A stretch of DNA of 64,000 nucleotides from VRUE01 sp963819755 (GCA_963819755.1 CAWFXB010000002.1:682001-746000), one strand, 5' to 3'. Positions 23,931 through 32,850 are shown, counted from the first letter of the stretch. Translations and numbers: made by a program. The notes: generated by a model from the letters alone, not told the origin.

Positions 23931-25688
23931 TTACTCGATTACCGCAAGAACGTCGCCGCTGCTAACCGCTGCGCCTTCGGCTACGTTGAGGGCGGTGACC
24001 TTGCCGGAACGGTGGGCGGCAATCTCGTTCTCCATCTTCATCGCCTCGATCACGCAGATCAGGTCGCCCTCGGAGACCTCGGCGCCCTGCTCTACCGCGA
24101 CTTTGAGCACGGTGCCCTGCAGGGGCGAGGGCAGCGACTCGCTGGAGGCGCTGGAGGCTCCCCCCGCCTTGCGCTCGCGTTTCGGCGGTTTCTTGCCGCC
24201 CGCGGCGGGCGCCGCGCCACCCGCCATCGCCTCGCCGATCACCTTGACGTCGAAGAGCTTGCCGGAGACCTCGACCTTGTAGTCGCGAGCGACGACCTCG
24301 GCGCCCTCGGGCACCTCAGGCGCCTCGGCCTCAGTGGGTGCCGTCGTCTTCAGCCAATCGCGATCCTCCATCAGGTCGCGGCAGGTCTCGCCGCCGGCCC
24401 ACTGCTCGGTGGCGAGGATCGCGCTGTGGAAGGGGATCAGCGTGGTCAGGCCGCCGACCTCATACTCGCCCAGCGCCCGCAGCATGCGTCGAGTCGCGTG
24501 CTCGCGGTCGACGTCCCAGACGATCAGCTTGGCAACCATCGGGTCATACATCGGCGTCACCTCGGAGCCCGCTTCGACCCCGGAGTCGACCCGCACGCCG
24601 GGACCCGCCGGCTCGCGATAGGTCGTGATCGCGCCCGGCGCCGGGGCGAATTTCTTGTGGGCGGCCTCGGCGTTGATCCGGCACTCGATCGCGTGGCCGC
24701 GCAGCTCGACGTCCTCCTGGGCGATCGTCAGCGGCTCGCCGGCGGCGACAAGCACCTGCTCGCGGACGATGTCGACCCCGGTGACCATCTCGGTCACGCA
24801 GTGCTCGACCTGGACCCGCGTGTTCATCTCGAGGAAGAAGTACTCGTCGCCGACCTGCATCCCCTCGACCGTGCCGGCGCCGCGGTAACCGACGGCAGCA
24901 GCCGCATCGGTGGCGATCTTGCCGATCCGCTCGCGCATCTCTTCGTCGACCTGGGGGCCCGGTGCCTCCTCGATCACCTTCTGGTGACGGCGCTGGATCG
25001 AGCAATCGCGCTCGCCGAGGTGGATCACGTTGCCGTGCGAGTCGGCGAGCACCTGAACCTCGACGTGGCGGGGGTCCTCGAGGTAGCGCTCGACGTAGAC
25101 CCGGTCGTCGGAGAAGAACTTCTCGCCTTCGCGGGCGGCGCCCTCGAAGGCCTCCTCGAGCTCGTCCGGGGTCAGCGCAACGCGGAAACCCTTGCCGCCA
25201 CCCCCGCCCGCAGCCTTGCACGCAACCGGGTAGCCGGCATCCTCAGCTTGCTTCTTAGCCGCCTCGACGTCCACCGCCGGCTCAGTGGCCCCGGGGACGA
25301 TCGGCACCCCGGCCTCAGCCATGATCTCCCGCGCCCGCGTCTTCGACCCCATGGCTTCGATCGCCTCCGGCGGCGGGCCGATGAAGACGATGTCCGCGTC
25401 GGCGCAGGCCTTGGCGAAGCCGGCGTTCTCGGCGAGGAAGCCGTAGCCGGGATGGATCGCCTCGGCACCCGCCTGCTTTGCCGTATCGATGATCTTCGCG
25501 ATGTTCAGGTAGCTCTCGGCCGGAACCGCCGGGCCGATCAAGAAGGCCTCGTCGGCCTCGCGCACGTGGGGCGCGTCGCGGTCGATCTCCGAATAAACGG
25601 CGACGGACCCGATGCCCATCTCCTTGAGCGTCCTAGCGACACGGATGGCGATCTCGCCGCGGTTGGCTATTAGGACCTTCTCGAACAC
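23931..25688 (-). CDS. Acyl-CoA carboxylase alpha subunit (biotin carboxylase plus biotin carrier)
   Basis: A 585-residue fusion. Biotin carboxylase occupies residues 1-445: KVLIANRGEIAIRVARTLKE, AIHPGYGFLAENAGFA, the ATP-grasp glycine loop KAAGGGGGKGFRV, EMNTRVQVEHCVTEMVTG. After a Lys- and Pro-rich linker comes a C-terminal biotinyl domain with EAMKMENEI, where K551 carries biotin. This is the AccA3/PccA type supplying carboxybiotin to a separate carboxyltransferase for acetyl- or propionyl-CoA. No carboxyltransferase subunit is nearby; a possible epsilon subunit lies at 32838-33032. Confidence 0.94.
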   Translation of the reverse strand: MFEKVLIANRGEIAIRVARTLKEMGIGSVAVYSEIDRDAPHVREADEAFLIGPAVPAESYLNIAKIIDTAKQAGAEAIHPGYGFLAENAGFAKACADADIVFIGPPPEAIEAMGSKTRAREIMAEAGVPIVPGATEPAVDVEAAKKQAEDAGYPVACKAAGGGGGKGFRVALTPDELEEAFEGAAREGEKFFSDDRVYVERYLEDPRHVEVQVLADSHGNVIHLGERDCSIQRRHQKVIEEAPGPQVDEEMRERIGKIATDAAAAVGYRGAGTVEGMQVGDEYFFLEMNTRVQVEHCVTEMVTGVDIVREQVLVAAGEPLTIAQEDVELRGHAIECRINAEAAHKKFAPAPGAITTYREPAGPGVRVDSGVEAGSEVTPMYDPMVAKLIVWDVDREHATRRMLRALGEYEVGGLTTLIPFHSAILATEQWAGGETCRDLMEDRDWLKTTAPTEAEAPEVPEGAEVVARDYKVEVSGKLFDVKVIGEAMAGGAAPAAGGKKPPKRERKAGGASSASSESLPSPLQGTVLKVAVEQGAEVSEGDLICVIEAMKMENEIAAHRSGKVTALNVAEGAAVSSGDVLAVIE

Positions 25689-25745
25689 GGCGGCGCAGTC
25701 TATTCAGACAGCGGGCGGAGACGAGGCGCAATAGGGTGCGCCGTC

Positions 25746-26553
25746 ATGTTGATCGAGTTGCAGAGCCATTCGACGGTGTCCGACGGGCAGCTGGCGCCCG
25801 GCGAGGTCGTCGCTGAAGCTGCCAAAGCTGGCGTCACGACGCTGGCGCTGACGGATCATGATGCGATTGCGGGGGTGCCGGAGGCGATGGAAGCTGCCGA
25901 GCGCGTGGGGATCGAGCTGGTTCCCGCCATTGAGATGTCCTGCGTGCACGAGTACGCGGAAGACCTGCACGTCTGCGGCTACTGGGTGGATCTGGGGGCG
26001 ATCGCTCCTGCCTGCGAGCGGGCGCAGCATGAACGGGTCGCTCGGGCCGGAGAGATCGTCGAGAAGCTGCGGGGAGAGGGCTTCGATCTTCATCTCGAGG
26101 ATGCGGTCAAGGAGGCTGGCGACGCCCTCTCGATCGGGCGGCCGCACATCGCTCGGGCGGCCGGCGCAACGGGCGACCTCGGGCCGTTCTTCGAGGAGTA
26201 CCTGGTGCCCGGCGCCAAGGCCTTCGTGCCGCGCCGCTGGCCGACCGCCGAGCAGGCCGTGGAGACGATCAAGGGGGCCGGCGGCATCGCCGTCGTCGCC
26301 CACCCCTACTGGGACATCTCAGACGCCGGCCGAGGTCGAGGAGCTGATCCGCGCCCTCGACGTCGATGGAGTCGAGACCTTCTACCCGACCCACGGCAAG
26401 GAGCAAACGGAACATCTGCTGGCGCTCTGTGAGGAGCTCGACCTGATCCCAACCGCGTCCTCCGATTACCACGGTCCGACCCACAAGACCTTCGCCGAGT
26501 TCGGCGCCTACGACACCTACGGCCTCGCCAAGCCCCAAGTACCGCGCCTGTAG
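25746..26553 (+). pseudogene. PHP-domain phosphoesterase, single-base frameshift
   Basis: The first frame gives ELQSHSTVSDG, LALTDHDAIAGV, EMSCVHEYAEDLHVCGYWVD and IGRPHIARA, all PHP metal-site blocks, up to VVAHPYWDIS. The rest of the domain (AEVEELIRALDVDGVETFYP and IPTASSDYHGPTHK) continues in the next frame. Removing one G at about 26325 restores AC-CCG-GCC reading and a 268-residue protein. PHP proteins of this type (YciV-like) hydrolyse nucleoside 3',5'-bisphosphates or trim RNA 5' ends. Whether the shift is biological or a sequencing error cannot be decided here. Confidence 0.85.
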
Positions 26554-26576
26554 CGGCTGAGCGCGCGCTCAGCCGC
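26553..26576. terminator. Palindromic bidirectional terminator between convergent genes
   Basis: GCGGCTGAGCG, two bases, CGCTCAGCCGC forms a perfect stem at 26553-26576, starting at the stop of the PHP gene and covering the stop region of the NHL gene on the other strand. There is no T-run on either side. Confidence 0.6.
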
Positions 26577-27792
26577 GATGACGACGCAGCACGATCACTT
26601 TTTCCAGCGTGCGGGGAATGCCGCCGGCCGGCGTGAAGGTCACCACGGCGCGGATCCGCCCTTTGCCGTGCTGCTTGAGGAAGTGCCGCAGCCGTACCTT
26701 GGGCTTGACCGGGAGGCCCACCGTCGTAGCCTGGCGCGCGGTCCGCGACAGCCGGCGGAAGCCCCTGCCGGTCAGGCTCACCTTCCCCGGCCCCGGCACG
26801 CGCACATAGAGCACCGCAAAGCCGTTGCTGCGTTTCTTCACCAGCCCGGCGAAGTGGAATTTGTTCGAGGGCAGTTTCGCGCCCGGGTCCACGATCAGTT
26901 CCGGTTCCTGCTTGGTCGGGGTGCACGGCGGAGGCGGGGTTCCAGGTTCGCCGAAGCGCACAACGCGGGCCAGCGTCGCCGCTTCCTCCACCGCGAAGAT
27001 ATTGCCCCCACAGGCGGCAGCAACCCCCGCAACACCGGGTTCGGTGGCGAAGCCGCCGAGGAACCCGCCAGCTTCGCTGAAATGCTCGACCCGTTCGCCT
27101 TCTTGGTCGGCGACATAGATCCCACCCGCGCCGTCGAGAGCGAGCGCGACCGGACCATCCAGCGCACCCGATCCCACTTCGCCAAAAGATCGAAGGAAAG
27201 TGCCGGCGGGGCTAAAGACATCGATGCGTTCGTTGGTGAAGTCGGCAACGTAGAGATTGCCGTCAACACCGACCATCACGTCCCGGGGAGAGAACGAGAA
27301 GGCCGGTTTGATCGGCGTCAGCGGGGTCCCGACAGTGTCGAAGACCGCGATACGTTCGTTGCCGCGGTTGGCGACATAGACGGTCGAGCCATCGACAACC
27401 AGACCGGCGGGATCGTTCAGGGCGGGCGTGCCGAAGGCAAAAAGGAATTCACCCGAGCTACCGAAGACGGCGACCTGATCATGGCCGCTGTCGGCGACGA
27501 AAGCCCGTCCGCCGCCATCCAGCGCAACATCTCCGGGCTGGGACAGTTGGGCCCCACCGAACGTCCGCAGAAAGGCCCCGTCCCCGGCGAAGACCGAGAT
27601 CCGATCGTTGCCGCTGTCGGCGACATAGACGTCCCCATCAGAAGCGACCGCCAGCTGCTTAGGCGCGTCCAGCTGCCCAAGCCCCCCACCAAACTCCCCG
27701 AAGCTCGCAAGCGGTCCAAACGCCGCAGCGCTCCCCGGCAAAGCCAGCGCCAAAGCCACCAAAAGCAGCACGAATCTGATTCCCCACCTCAC
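26569..27792 (-). CDS. Secreted NHL-repeat beta-propeller protein
   Basis: A 407-residue protein from GTG 27792. The signal peptide is RFVLLLVALALALPGSAAA. Six or so NHL-type blades follow, each with patterns such as VASDGDVYVADSGNDRISVF and LVVDGSTVYVANRGNERIAV, as in extracellular six-bladed NHL propellers. After about residue 290 the protein has a basic C-terminal beta-rich domain (KVRLRHFLKQHGKGRIRAVV). NHL propellers are usually binding scaffolds; the ligand is unknown. An earlier in-frame start (27870) would place the signal sequence internally and overlaps an inverted repeat, so it is rejected. Confidence 0.85.
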   Translation of the reverse strand: MRWGIRFVLLLVALALALPGSAAAFGPLASFGEFGGGLGQLDAPKQLAVASDGDVYVADSGNDRISVFAGDGAFLRTFGGAQLSQPGDVALDGGGRAFVADSGHDQVAVFGSSGEFLFAFGTPALNDPAGLVVDGSTVYVANRGNERIAVFDTVGTPLTPIKPAFSFSPRDVMVGVDGNLYVADFTNERIDVFSPAGTFLRSFGEVGSGALDGPVALALDGAGGIYVADQEGERVEHFSEAGGFLGGFATEPGVAGVAAACGGNIFAVEEAATLARVVRFGEPGTPPPPCTPTKQEPELIVDPGAKLPSNKFHFAGLVKKRSNGFAVLYVRVPGPGKVSLTGRGFRRLSRTARQATTVGLPVKPKVRLRHFLKQHGKGRIRAVVTFTPAGGIPRTLEKVIVLRRHRG

Positions 27793-27827
27793 GCTCCGCA
27801 GGTTAGGGAATCGGCGAGATCCGTCAA

Positions 27828-27932
27828 GGAGGGGGCGGGAGGCCCCTCCTCTGGAACTTGTGAGCAACAAAACCTCGATCCTGCTGACCAGTGCGGGCGC
27901 GGGTTCCGGAGGAGGGGCATCCCGCCCCCTCC
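27828..27932. repeat. Long inverted repeat (30-base arms) between cysC and the NHL gene
   Basis: Arms 27828-27857 and 27903-27932 are reverse-complementary at 28 of 30 positions, with a 45-base spacer. The element sits downstream of cysC and upstream of the NHL gene, both on the minus strand. It may terminate the sulfur operon, or be a small non-autonomous mobile element. A short direct repeat (TCGTCCCTAAG twice, 27948-27969) lies beside it. Confidence 0.8.
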
Positions 27933-27962
27933 CCTCCCCAAGCCCTCGTCCCTAAGTCGTCC

Positions 27963-28517
27963 CTAAGCAGTAACCGCAGCCGCAGGAATCAGATCCCGCG
28001 ACTCGAGGTACTCGAGCAGCTTCTGCGCCGACTCCTCGGGCGACTCGTTCTCGGTGTCGCAGACCCAGGCGGGGCTCTCGGGAATCTCGTACGGGTCGGA
28101 GACGCCGGTGAATTCCTTGATCTCGCCGGAGAACGCTTTCGCGTAGAGGCCCTTGACGTCGCGCTCGGCGCAGGTGTCGACCGAAGCCTTGACGTAGACC
28201 TCGATGAAGCGGTCGCCCATCAGCTCATGCGCCTCGTCGCGGATCTCCGCGTAGGGGGAGATCGCCGCGGTGATCACCGGCACGCCGTTACGGCTGAGCA
28301 GGTCGGCGACGAAGGCGATGCGGCGGATGTTGATGTCGCGGTCCTCCTTCGAGAAGCCGAGGCCCTTCGAGAGGTTTTCACGCACCACGTCGCCGTCGAG
28401 GATCTCGAGCTTGCAGCCGCGCTCGAGCAAATGGCCCTCCAGCAGCCTGGAGATGGTCGTCTTGCCGGCCCCTGAGAGCCCGGTGAACCAGAGGGTGAAG
28501 CCCTTCTCGTCAGCCAT
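27963..28517 (-). CDS. cysC: Adenylylsulfate kinase
   Basis: A 184-residue P-loop kinase that phosphorylates APS to PAPS. Walker A is TGLSGAGKTT, followed by LEGHLLERGCKLEILDGDVV and the downstream FIEVYVKASVDTCAERDVKGLYAKA with GVSDPYEIPESP. These are the standard CysC blocks and length. It lies eight bases after sat and ends the operon. Since an APS reductase is also encoded here, PAPS may serve sulfotransferases as well as, or instead of, sulfate reduction. Confidence 0.95.
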   Translation of the reverse strand: MADEKGFTLWFTGLSGAGKTTISRLLEGHLLERGCKLEILDGDVVRENLSKGLGFSKEDRDINIRRIAFVADLLSRNGVPVITAAISPYAEIRDEAHELMGDRFIEVYVKASVDTCAERDVKGLYAKAFSGEIKEFTGVSDPYEIPESPAWVCDTENESPEESAQKLLEYLESRDLIPAAAVTA

Positions 28518-28524
28518 CGTTACG

Positions 28525-29601
28525 TCAGTCCTCCTTGTAAGCGTCGATGAGTATGTCGGCGACCTCGTCGCGCGAGAACTCGTGCGGCGGCCTTTCGCCG
28601 TTGCCGAGCATCTCGCGGACCTTCGTTCCGGAGAGGAAAAGGTGCGCCTCTTGGTCGTGGGGGCAGGTCTTGTTCGAGGCCAGCCCCTCGCACTCGTTGC
28701 ACCAGAAGGTGTGCTCGAACATCAGCGGCTCGATCCCGAGCTCGTCGATGTCGATCTCCTCGAAGATCTTCTGCGCGTCGTAGGTGCCGTAGTAGTCGCC
28801 GGCACCGGCGTGATCGCGACCGACGATGAAGTGGGTCGCCCCGTAGTTGCGCCGGACGATCGCGTGCAGGACGGCCTCGCGCGGCCCGGCGTAGTGCATC
28901 TTCGCCGGCTTCACGCCCAGCACCACACGATCCTCGGGGTAGTAGTTCTCCATCAGCACCTCGTAACAGCGCATCCGCACGTCGGCGGGGATGTCGCCGG
29001 CCTTGGTCTTGCCGATCAGCGGGTGGATGAAGAGCCCGTCGCAGGTCTCCAACGCAGCCTTGGTCAGGTACTCGTGGGCGCGGTGGATCGGGTTGCGGGT
29101 CTGGAAGGCGACGATCTTCTTCCAGCCGCGCGCCTCGAAGTCGGCCTTGTGCTCGGCGGGCGTCTTGTAGCGCCGCATGAAGGCATCCTCGTGGTCGGGC
29201 AGCGCGTCGACCTCTAGCGGGCCGGCGATGCAACGGCTGCCCTCGGCGTAGATCGCGGCGACGCCGGGGTGGGCCTCATCCGTGGTCCCATAGACGCGCT
29301 CCGCCTCACTCTTCGCGTCGCGCTCCCAGATCTCCTCGACCTTGATCCGGCCCAGCGGCTTGCCTTCGTCGCTGGACAGCTCGACCGTGTCGCCGGCCTC
29401 GCACTCGAGGTCGGTCGCAAGGGTGATCGGGATCGGCCAGTACTCGCCGTCGACCGTGCGCATCTCGGCACAGACGCGCTCCCAGTCGGCGGAGCCCTGG
29501 AAGCCGGTCAGCGGCGCGAAGCCGCCGTTGCCGATCATCTCGAAGTCGGCCGTGTGGCGCTCGTCTAGGGTCAGGGAAAGCTCAGTCATCGTCTCGCTCA
29601 T
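28525..29601 (-). CDS. sat: Sulfate adenylyltransferase (ATP sulfurylase)
   Basis: A 358-residue enzyme making APS from sulfate and ATP, of the monomeric Sat type. GNGGFAPLTGFQG begins the conserved core, followed by FQTRNPIHRAHEYLTKAAL (HxxH nucleotide motif), VVLGVKPAKMHYAGPREAV, ATHFIVGRDHAGAGDYYG and a late CNECEGLASNKTCPHD cysteine block that may bind zinc. The N-terminal extension of many Sat proteins (about 30-40 residues with the HGG motif) is absent from this start. ATG 29601 and an ATG four codons later are both possible. Confidence 0.94.
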   Translation of the reverse strand: MSETMTELSLTLDERHTADFEMIGNGGFAPLTGFQGSADWERVCAEMRTVDGEYWPIPITLATDLECEAGDTVELSSDEGKPLGRIKVEEIWERDAKSEAERVYGTTDEAHPGVAAIYAEGSRCIAGPLEVDALPDHEDAFMRRYKTPAEHKADFEARGWKKIVAFQTRNPIHRAHEYLTKAALETCDGLFIHPLIGKTKAGDIPADVRMRCYEVLMENYYPEDRVVLGVKPAKMHYAGPREAVLHAIVRRNYGATHFIVGRDHAGAGDYYGTYDAQKIFEEIDIDELGIEPLMFEHTFWCNECEGLASNKTCPHDQEAHLFLSGTKVREMLGNGERPPHEFSRDEVADILIDAYKED

Positions 29602-29658
29602 GCGGGGGATCTCACCAATCGGTTGGGGAAGGGATGTTCAGAAAGCGTTACCGAGCGC

Positions 29659-30360
29659 CTAGTTGATTCCGCACTCGGTCTTTTCCAGGCCCGCCCAGCG
29701 CCCGGCGCGCGGCGAGCCTCCGGGCCCGACCGGCTTGGTGCAGTGGGTGCAACCGATCGAGGGGTAGCCCTGATCGTGGAGCGGGTTGTACGGGAGGTGG
29801 TGCTCACGGATGTAGTTCCAGACGTCGCGCTCGGTCCAGTCCGCGATCGGGTTCAGCTTCCATAGCTCGAATCGCTTGTCCCAGGTGAACTTGGGGGTCT
29901 TGGCGCGACTCTTGGAGTCCTCGCGGCGGACGCCGGCGAGCCAGCAGTCTACGGAAGAAAGCGCGCGGCGCATCGGCTCGACCTTGCGCAGCCCGCAGCA
30001 GGCGTCGGGGTCGCTCTTCCAGAGCTCGTCGCCGTACTGCTCGGCCTGCTCGGCCAGGGTCAGGTTGTGGAAGCGGTCGAACTCGACCCCGAGGTGCTCG
30101 GCCAGCTTGTCCCGGGTCTCGTAGGTCTCCGGGAAGAGGACGTCGGTGTCGAGGTAGAAGAAGCGCGCGTCGGAGTTGATCTGACTGGCCAGGTGCGCCG
30201 TCACCGCGCTCGTTTTCTGGAACGAGCAGGCGATGTAGTGGCTCTGGCCGAAGGTCTCGAACATCCACTCGATCGCCTCGGTCGCGCCGCCCTCCTCGAG
30301 GCGCGCGGCGACCTCCTCGGCGTCGATCTCCGGGATGGTGGTGACGGCGATCGGGTTCAT
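29659..30360 (-). CDS. cysH: Adenylylsulfate (APS) reductase
   Basis: A 233-residue PAPS/APS reductase family protein. HYIACSFQKTSAV is the nucleotide-binding PP-loop. DACCGLRKVEPM and GCTHCTKPV supply the two cysteine pairs (CC and CxxC) that bind a [4Fe-4S] cluster; their presence marks APS-specific rather than PAPS-specific enzymes. The C-terminal KTECGIN carries the catalytic Cys. ATG 30360 overlaps the sir stop (ATGA) and is preferred over an upstream Met. It makes sulfite for the adjacent sulfite reductase. Confidence 0.94.
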   Translation of the reverse strand: MNPIAVTTIPEIDAEEVAARLEEGGATEAIEWMFETFGQSHYIACSFQKTSAVTAHLASQINSDARFFYLDTDVLFPETYETRDKLAEHLGVEFDRFHNLTLAEQAEQYGDELWKSDPDACCGLRKVEPMRRALSSVDCWLAGVRREDSKSRAKTPKFTWDKRFELWKLNPIADWTERDVWNYIREHHLPYNPLHDQGYPSIGCTHCTKPVGPGGSPRAGRWAGLEKTECGIN

Positions 30361-32189
30361 ATCGCGCACTCGCCCTCGCCCCGCTCCACCTTGTAGGGGC
30401 TGGAGCGGTTCCAGTCGATGAACTGCTGCATCGTCTCGAGGCTGAACTCGGCCGGCAGGGTCAGCTCCTTGACCTCCGCTTCGAAGCGCTCCGCGCCGGA
30501 TCGCTCAGCAAAGGCATTGAACTCCTCGCCGTCGGTGCGCTCGGCCTCATACAGCTTGATCCAGCGCTCGACCGCCTCGGGAACGCGTTTGGCGGGCAGG
30601 CGGGACTTCAGCCGCGTGCCGAAGATCACCTCGCCGCCCTCGTAGTTGCCGCCGATGTGCGGGATGTAGGCGGGCATCTGCCGCCCGCCCACTTTGAGCG
30701 AGGCGCCGTAGAAGCCGATGTTGGCGATGTGGTGCTGGCTGCAGCCGTTGGGGCAGCCGCTCATCTTGATATGGATCTTGCGGGTCAGCTCGTCGGAGAT
30801 CTCCATCTCCTCGACCCGCTGCTTGATCGCCCGGTTGAGGCCCATCGAGCTGGTGATCCCCAATTTGCAGCTGTCGGTGCCGGGGCAGCTGACGACGTCG
30901 GTGATCTCGCGGGCCCCCGCCTCGGCGAGGCCGAGCTCGCCCAGCCGCTGCCAGACCTCGTACAGCGCCTCGTCGCGGACCCAGCGAAGGACCAGGTTCT
31001 GCTGCACGGTGCTGCGCGCGTAGCCGCCGGTGAACTCGCGCATGATCGCGGCGAGGCCGCGGAACTGCTCCGGCGTCAGGTCGCCGCGCTCGATCTTGAC
31101 CTCGACCGAGGCGAAGCCCTCCTGGCGCTGCGGCTGCACGTTGCCCTGGAGGAAACGGTCGAACTGGGAGCGATCGCCGTTGGGCGAGACCGGCGCCGCC
31201 GGAGCCGCGGGGGCGTTCTCCTCCTCCTCGTCGTCGAAGCGCAGTCGCTCGACGTCGAAGTCGCGCTCCTCGACCCAGTCGCCCTCGAGCTCCGCGTCGA
31301 CCTGCTCGCGGAAGGCATCGATGCCGATCTTGTCGACGAGGACCTTGATGCGGGCGCGGGCGCGGTTGACGCGCAACCACTCCTGGCGGTCGAAGATCCG
31401 CAGCGCCGCCTCGGCGACCTTCATGTAGTCGCCGTTGTCGGCCTCGACGAACTCATACAGGGTCGGGGCAACGCGGGCCATGATCGAGGTGCCTCCGCCG
31501 ACGCGGATCTCGAAGCCCTTGACCCCGTCCCTCTCACGGGCGAGGAAGGCGATGTCGTGGATGCCGCTGATCGCGCGGTCCTCGTCGGAGCCCGTGAACG
31601 AAGTCTTGATCTTGCGCGGCATCAGCTGCGTGGTCGGGTGGCGGACGAAGTAGCGGACGTAGGCGCCGGCGTAGGGCGTCGGGTCGAAGACCTCGTCGGC
31701 GGCGATGCCGGCCCAGGGATCGCCGGTGACGTTGCGCATCGTGTTGCCGCAGCCCTCGCGCGAGGAGAGGCCGGTCGGCGAGATCTCGCGGATCAGCGAC
31801 TCCATGTCGCGCAGCGGCACGTGGTGGATCTGGATGTTCTGCCGGGTCGTGATGTGGCCCTTGTTGAGCGGGGCGTACTTCTCGACCACGCTGCCGAAGG
31901 CCTCCATCTGCTCAGGGGTGACGCCGCCGAAGGGGAGCTTCACGCGGACCATCTGCACGTCGGGCTGGCGCTGCCCGTAGACGCCCTGTTTGAGGCGGAA
32001 GCCGATGAACTGCTCTTCGGCGAGCGCGCCGGAGAGGAACTGCTCGGCTTCATTGTCGAAGTCGTCGAACTCGCGCTCGATGATCGGGATGATGTGCCCC
32101 GGGACGTTCTCGTACGTCTCAGGGTTCTCGAGCGTGCCGGTGCGGCCCTTGCCGCGCTGCGGCTTGTCCTGGTCTACGACTACCTCCAT
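30357..32189 (-). CDS. sir: Ferredoxin-type sulfite (nitrite) reductase
   Basis: A 610-residue protein with two ferredoxin-like half-domains and two siroheme-binding halves. The [4Fe-4S]-siroheme cysteines are in CPGTDSCKLGITSSMGL and MSGCPNGCSQHHIANIG. NKGHITTRQNIQIHHVP and GNTMRNVTGDPWAG are the siroheme-contacting blocks of the N-half. An acidic Ala/Pro linker near residue 330 separates the halves. Location with cysH, sat and cysC supports sulfite as substrate. Siroheme would come through the precorrin-2 dehydrogenase at 43571-44323. First gene of sir-cysH-sat-cysC. Confidence 0.93.
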   Translation of the reverse strand: MEVVVDQDKPQRGKGRTGTLENPETYENVPGHIIPIIEREFDDFDNEAEQFLSGALAEEQFIGFRLKQGVYGQRQPDVQMVRVKLPFGGVTPEQMEAFGSVVEKYAPLNKGHITTRQNIQIHHVPLRDMESLIREISPTGLSSREGCGNTMRNVTGDPWAGIAADEVFDPTPYAGAYVRYFVRHPTTQLMPRKIKTSFTGSDEDRAISGIHDIAFLARERDGVKGFEIRVGGGTSIMARVAPTLYEFVEADNGDYMKVAEAALRIFDRQEWLRVNRARARIKVLVDKIGIDAFREQVDAELEGDWVEERDFDVERLRFDDEEEENAPAAPAAPVSPNGDRSQFDRFLQGNVQPQRQEGFASVEVKIERGDLTPEQFRGLAAIMREFTGGYARSTVQQNLVLRWVRDEALYEVWQRLGELGLAEAGAREITDVVSCPGTDSCKLGITSSMGLNRAIKQRVEEMEISDELTRKIHIKMSGCPNGCSQHHIANIGFYGASLKVGGRQMPAYIPHIGGNYEGGEVIFGTRLKSRLPAKRVPEAVERWIKLYEAERTDGEEFNAFAERSGAERFEAEVKELTLPAEFSLETMQQFIDWNRSSPYKVERGEGECAI

Positions 32190-32245
32190 GCCAAGAAAAT
32201 AGCAAAACCTGACAGGGATTAGGGTATTTAACTCGAGAGGCGCCC

Positions 32246-32640
32246 TCAGGCAGGCTTGCCAGGCGGCAAGCGTCCGGCGGCGTGCAGGACCTCGGCCGCT
32301 TCGCCGGACTCGGCCACTCGTCCACCCTCCGGCTCGAGCGGCAGGCCCGCATCCTCCCAGCCGACGATCCCCTCGCTCAGCTTCGCCGCATCGAAGCCGG
32401 CCTCGGCAAGCGCTTCGGTCGCCATGGTCGAGCGAGTCCCGCCGCGGCAGTAGAGGACGACCGGGCGCTCCGGATCGAGCTCTTCCGTTCGCTGCGCCAG
32501 CTCGGCGAGTGGCAGGTGCTGGCGCCGGCGATGTGGCCGGCGCCCCACTCGTGGTCGACGCGCACGTCGACCAGCTGCGCGCCGTCCTCGATCAACTTCT
32601 GCGCTTCCTCGCGGGAGACCTCTCTAGCCTCGTCCGCCAT
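32246..32640 (-). pseudogene. Rhodanese-domain protein, single-base frameshift
   Basis: The N-terminal frame reads REEAQKLIEDGAQLVDVRVD and EWGAGHIAGAS. After about 32517 the homologous reading moves to the next frame: LPLAELAQRTEELDPE, VVLYCRGGTRSTMATEALAE (active-site Cys in the CRGGTRS loop) and LSEGIVGWEDAGLPLE. Adding one base at 32517-32518 restores HLPLAEL and a 131-residue single rhodanese. It follows the dodecin stop directly and precedes sir, so it probably belongs to the sulfur unit as a sulfurtransferase. Decay or sequence error are both possible. Confidence 0.85.
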
Positions 32641-32850
32641 CTAGTCGACGTCCGTTCCCTCGACCAGGAACGCAACCCGCACGTGCGCCCGGTACTCGTC
32701 CAGGTTCTCGCCCCGGATGCCGGTCGAGACGATGTCCACGGCGCGGATGTTGCGCAGCGTGCCCTGGGCCTGGGCGAGCGCCTGTTTCGCCGCGTCGTCG
32801 GTGGACGTTTTCGAGCTGCCGACCAGCTCGATGATTTTCACGACAGCCAT
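32641..32850 (-). CDS. Dodecin-family flavin-binding protein
   Basis: A 69-residue protein beginning MAVVKIIELVGSS. The continuation DDAAKQALAQAQGTLRNIRA and STGIRGENLDEYRAHVRVAF matches the beta-alpha-beta-beta dodecin fold, which assembles as a dodecamer storing flavin or CoA. Start ATG 32850 has an AGGAGGG ribosome-binding site. Its stop is directly followed by the ATG of the rhodanese gene. A longer upstream frame has no resemblance to the family. Confidence 0.9.
   Translation of the reverse strand: MAVVKIIELVGSSKTSTDDAAKQALAQAQGTLRNIRAVDIVSTGIRGENLDEYRAHVRVAFLVEGTDVD

Noticed and set aside
26569..27870. Upstream start for the NHL protein at 27870
   Set aside because: It would put the signal peptide 26 residues inside the protein and run through the inverted repeat; GTG 27792 fits better.
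30657..32222. A 521-codon frame opposite sulfite reductase
   Set aside because: Antisense shadow; the minus-strand protein has all family cysteines and the plus-strand product has low-complexity composition.
32190..32245. SAM riboswitch or CymR-type box upstream of sulfite reductase
   Set aside because: Only 56 bases separate it from the rhodanese; a small CCTGTCAGG dyad is present but does not match a known sulfur-control element well enough.
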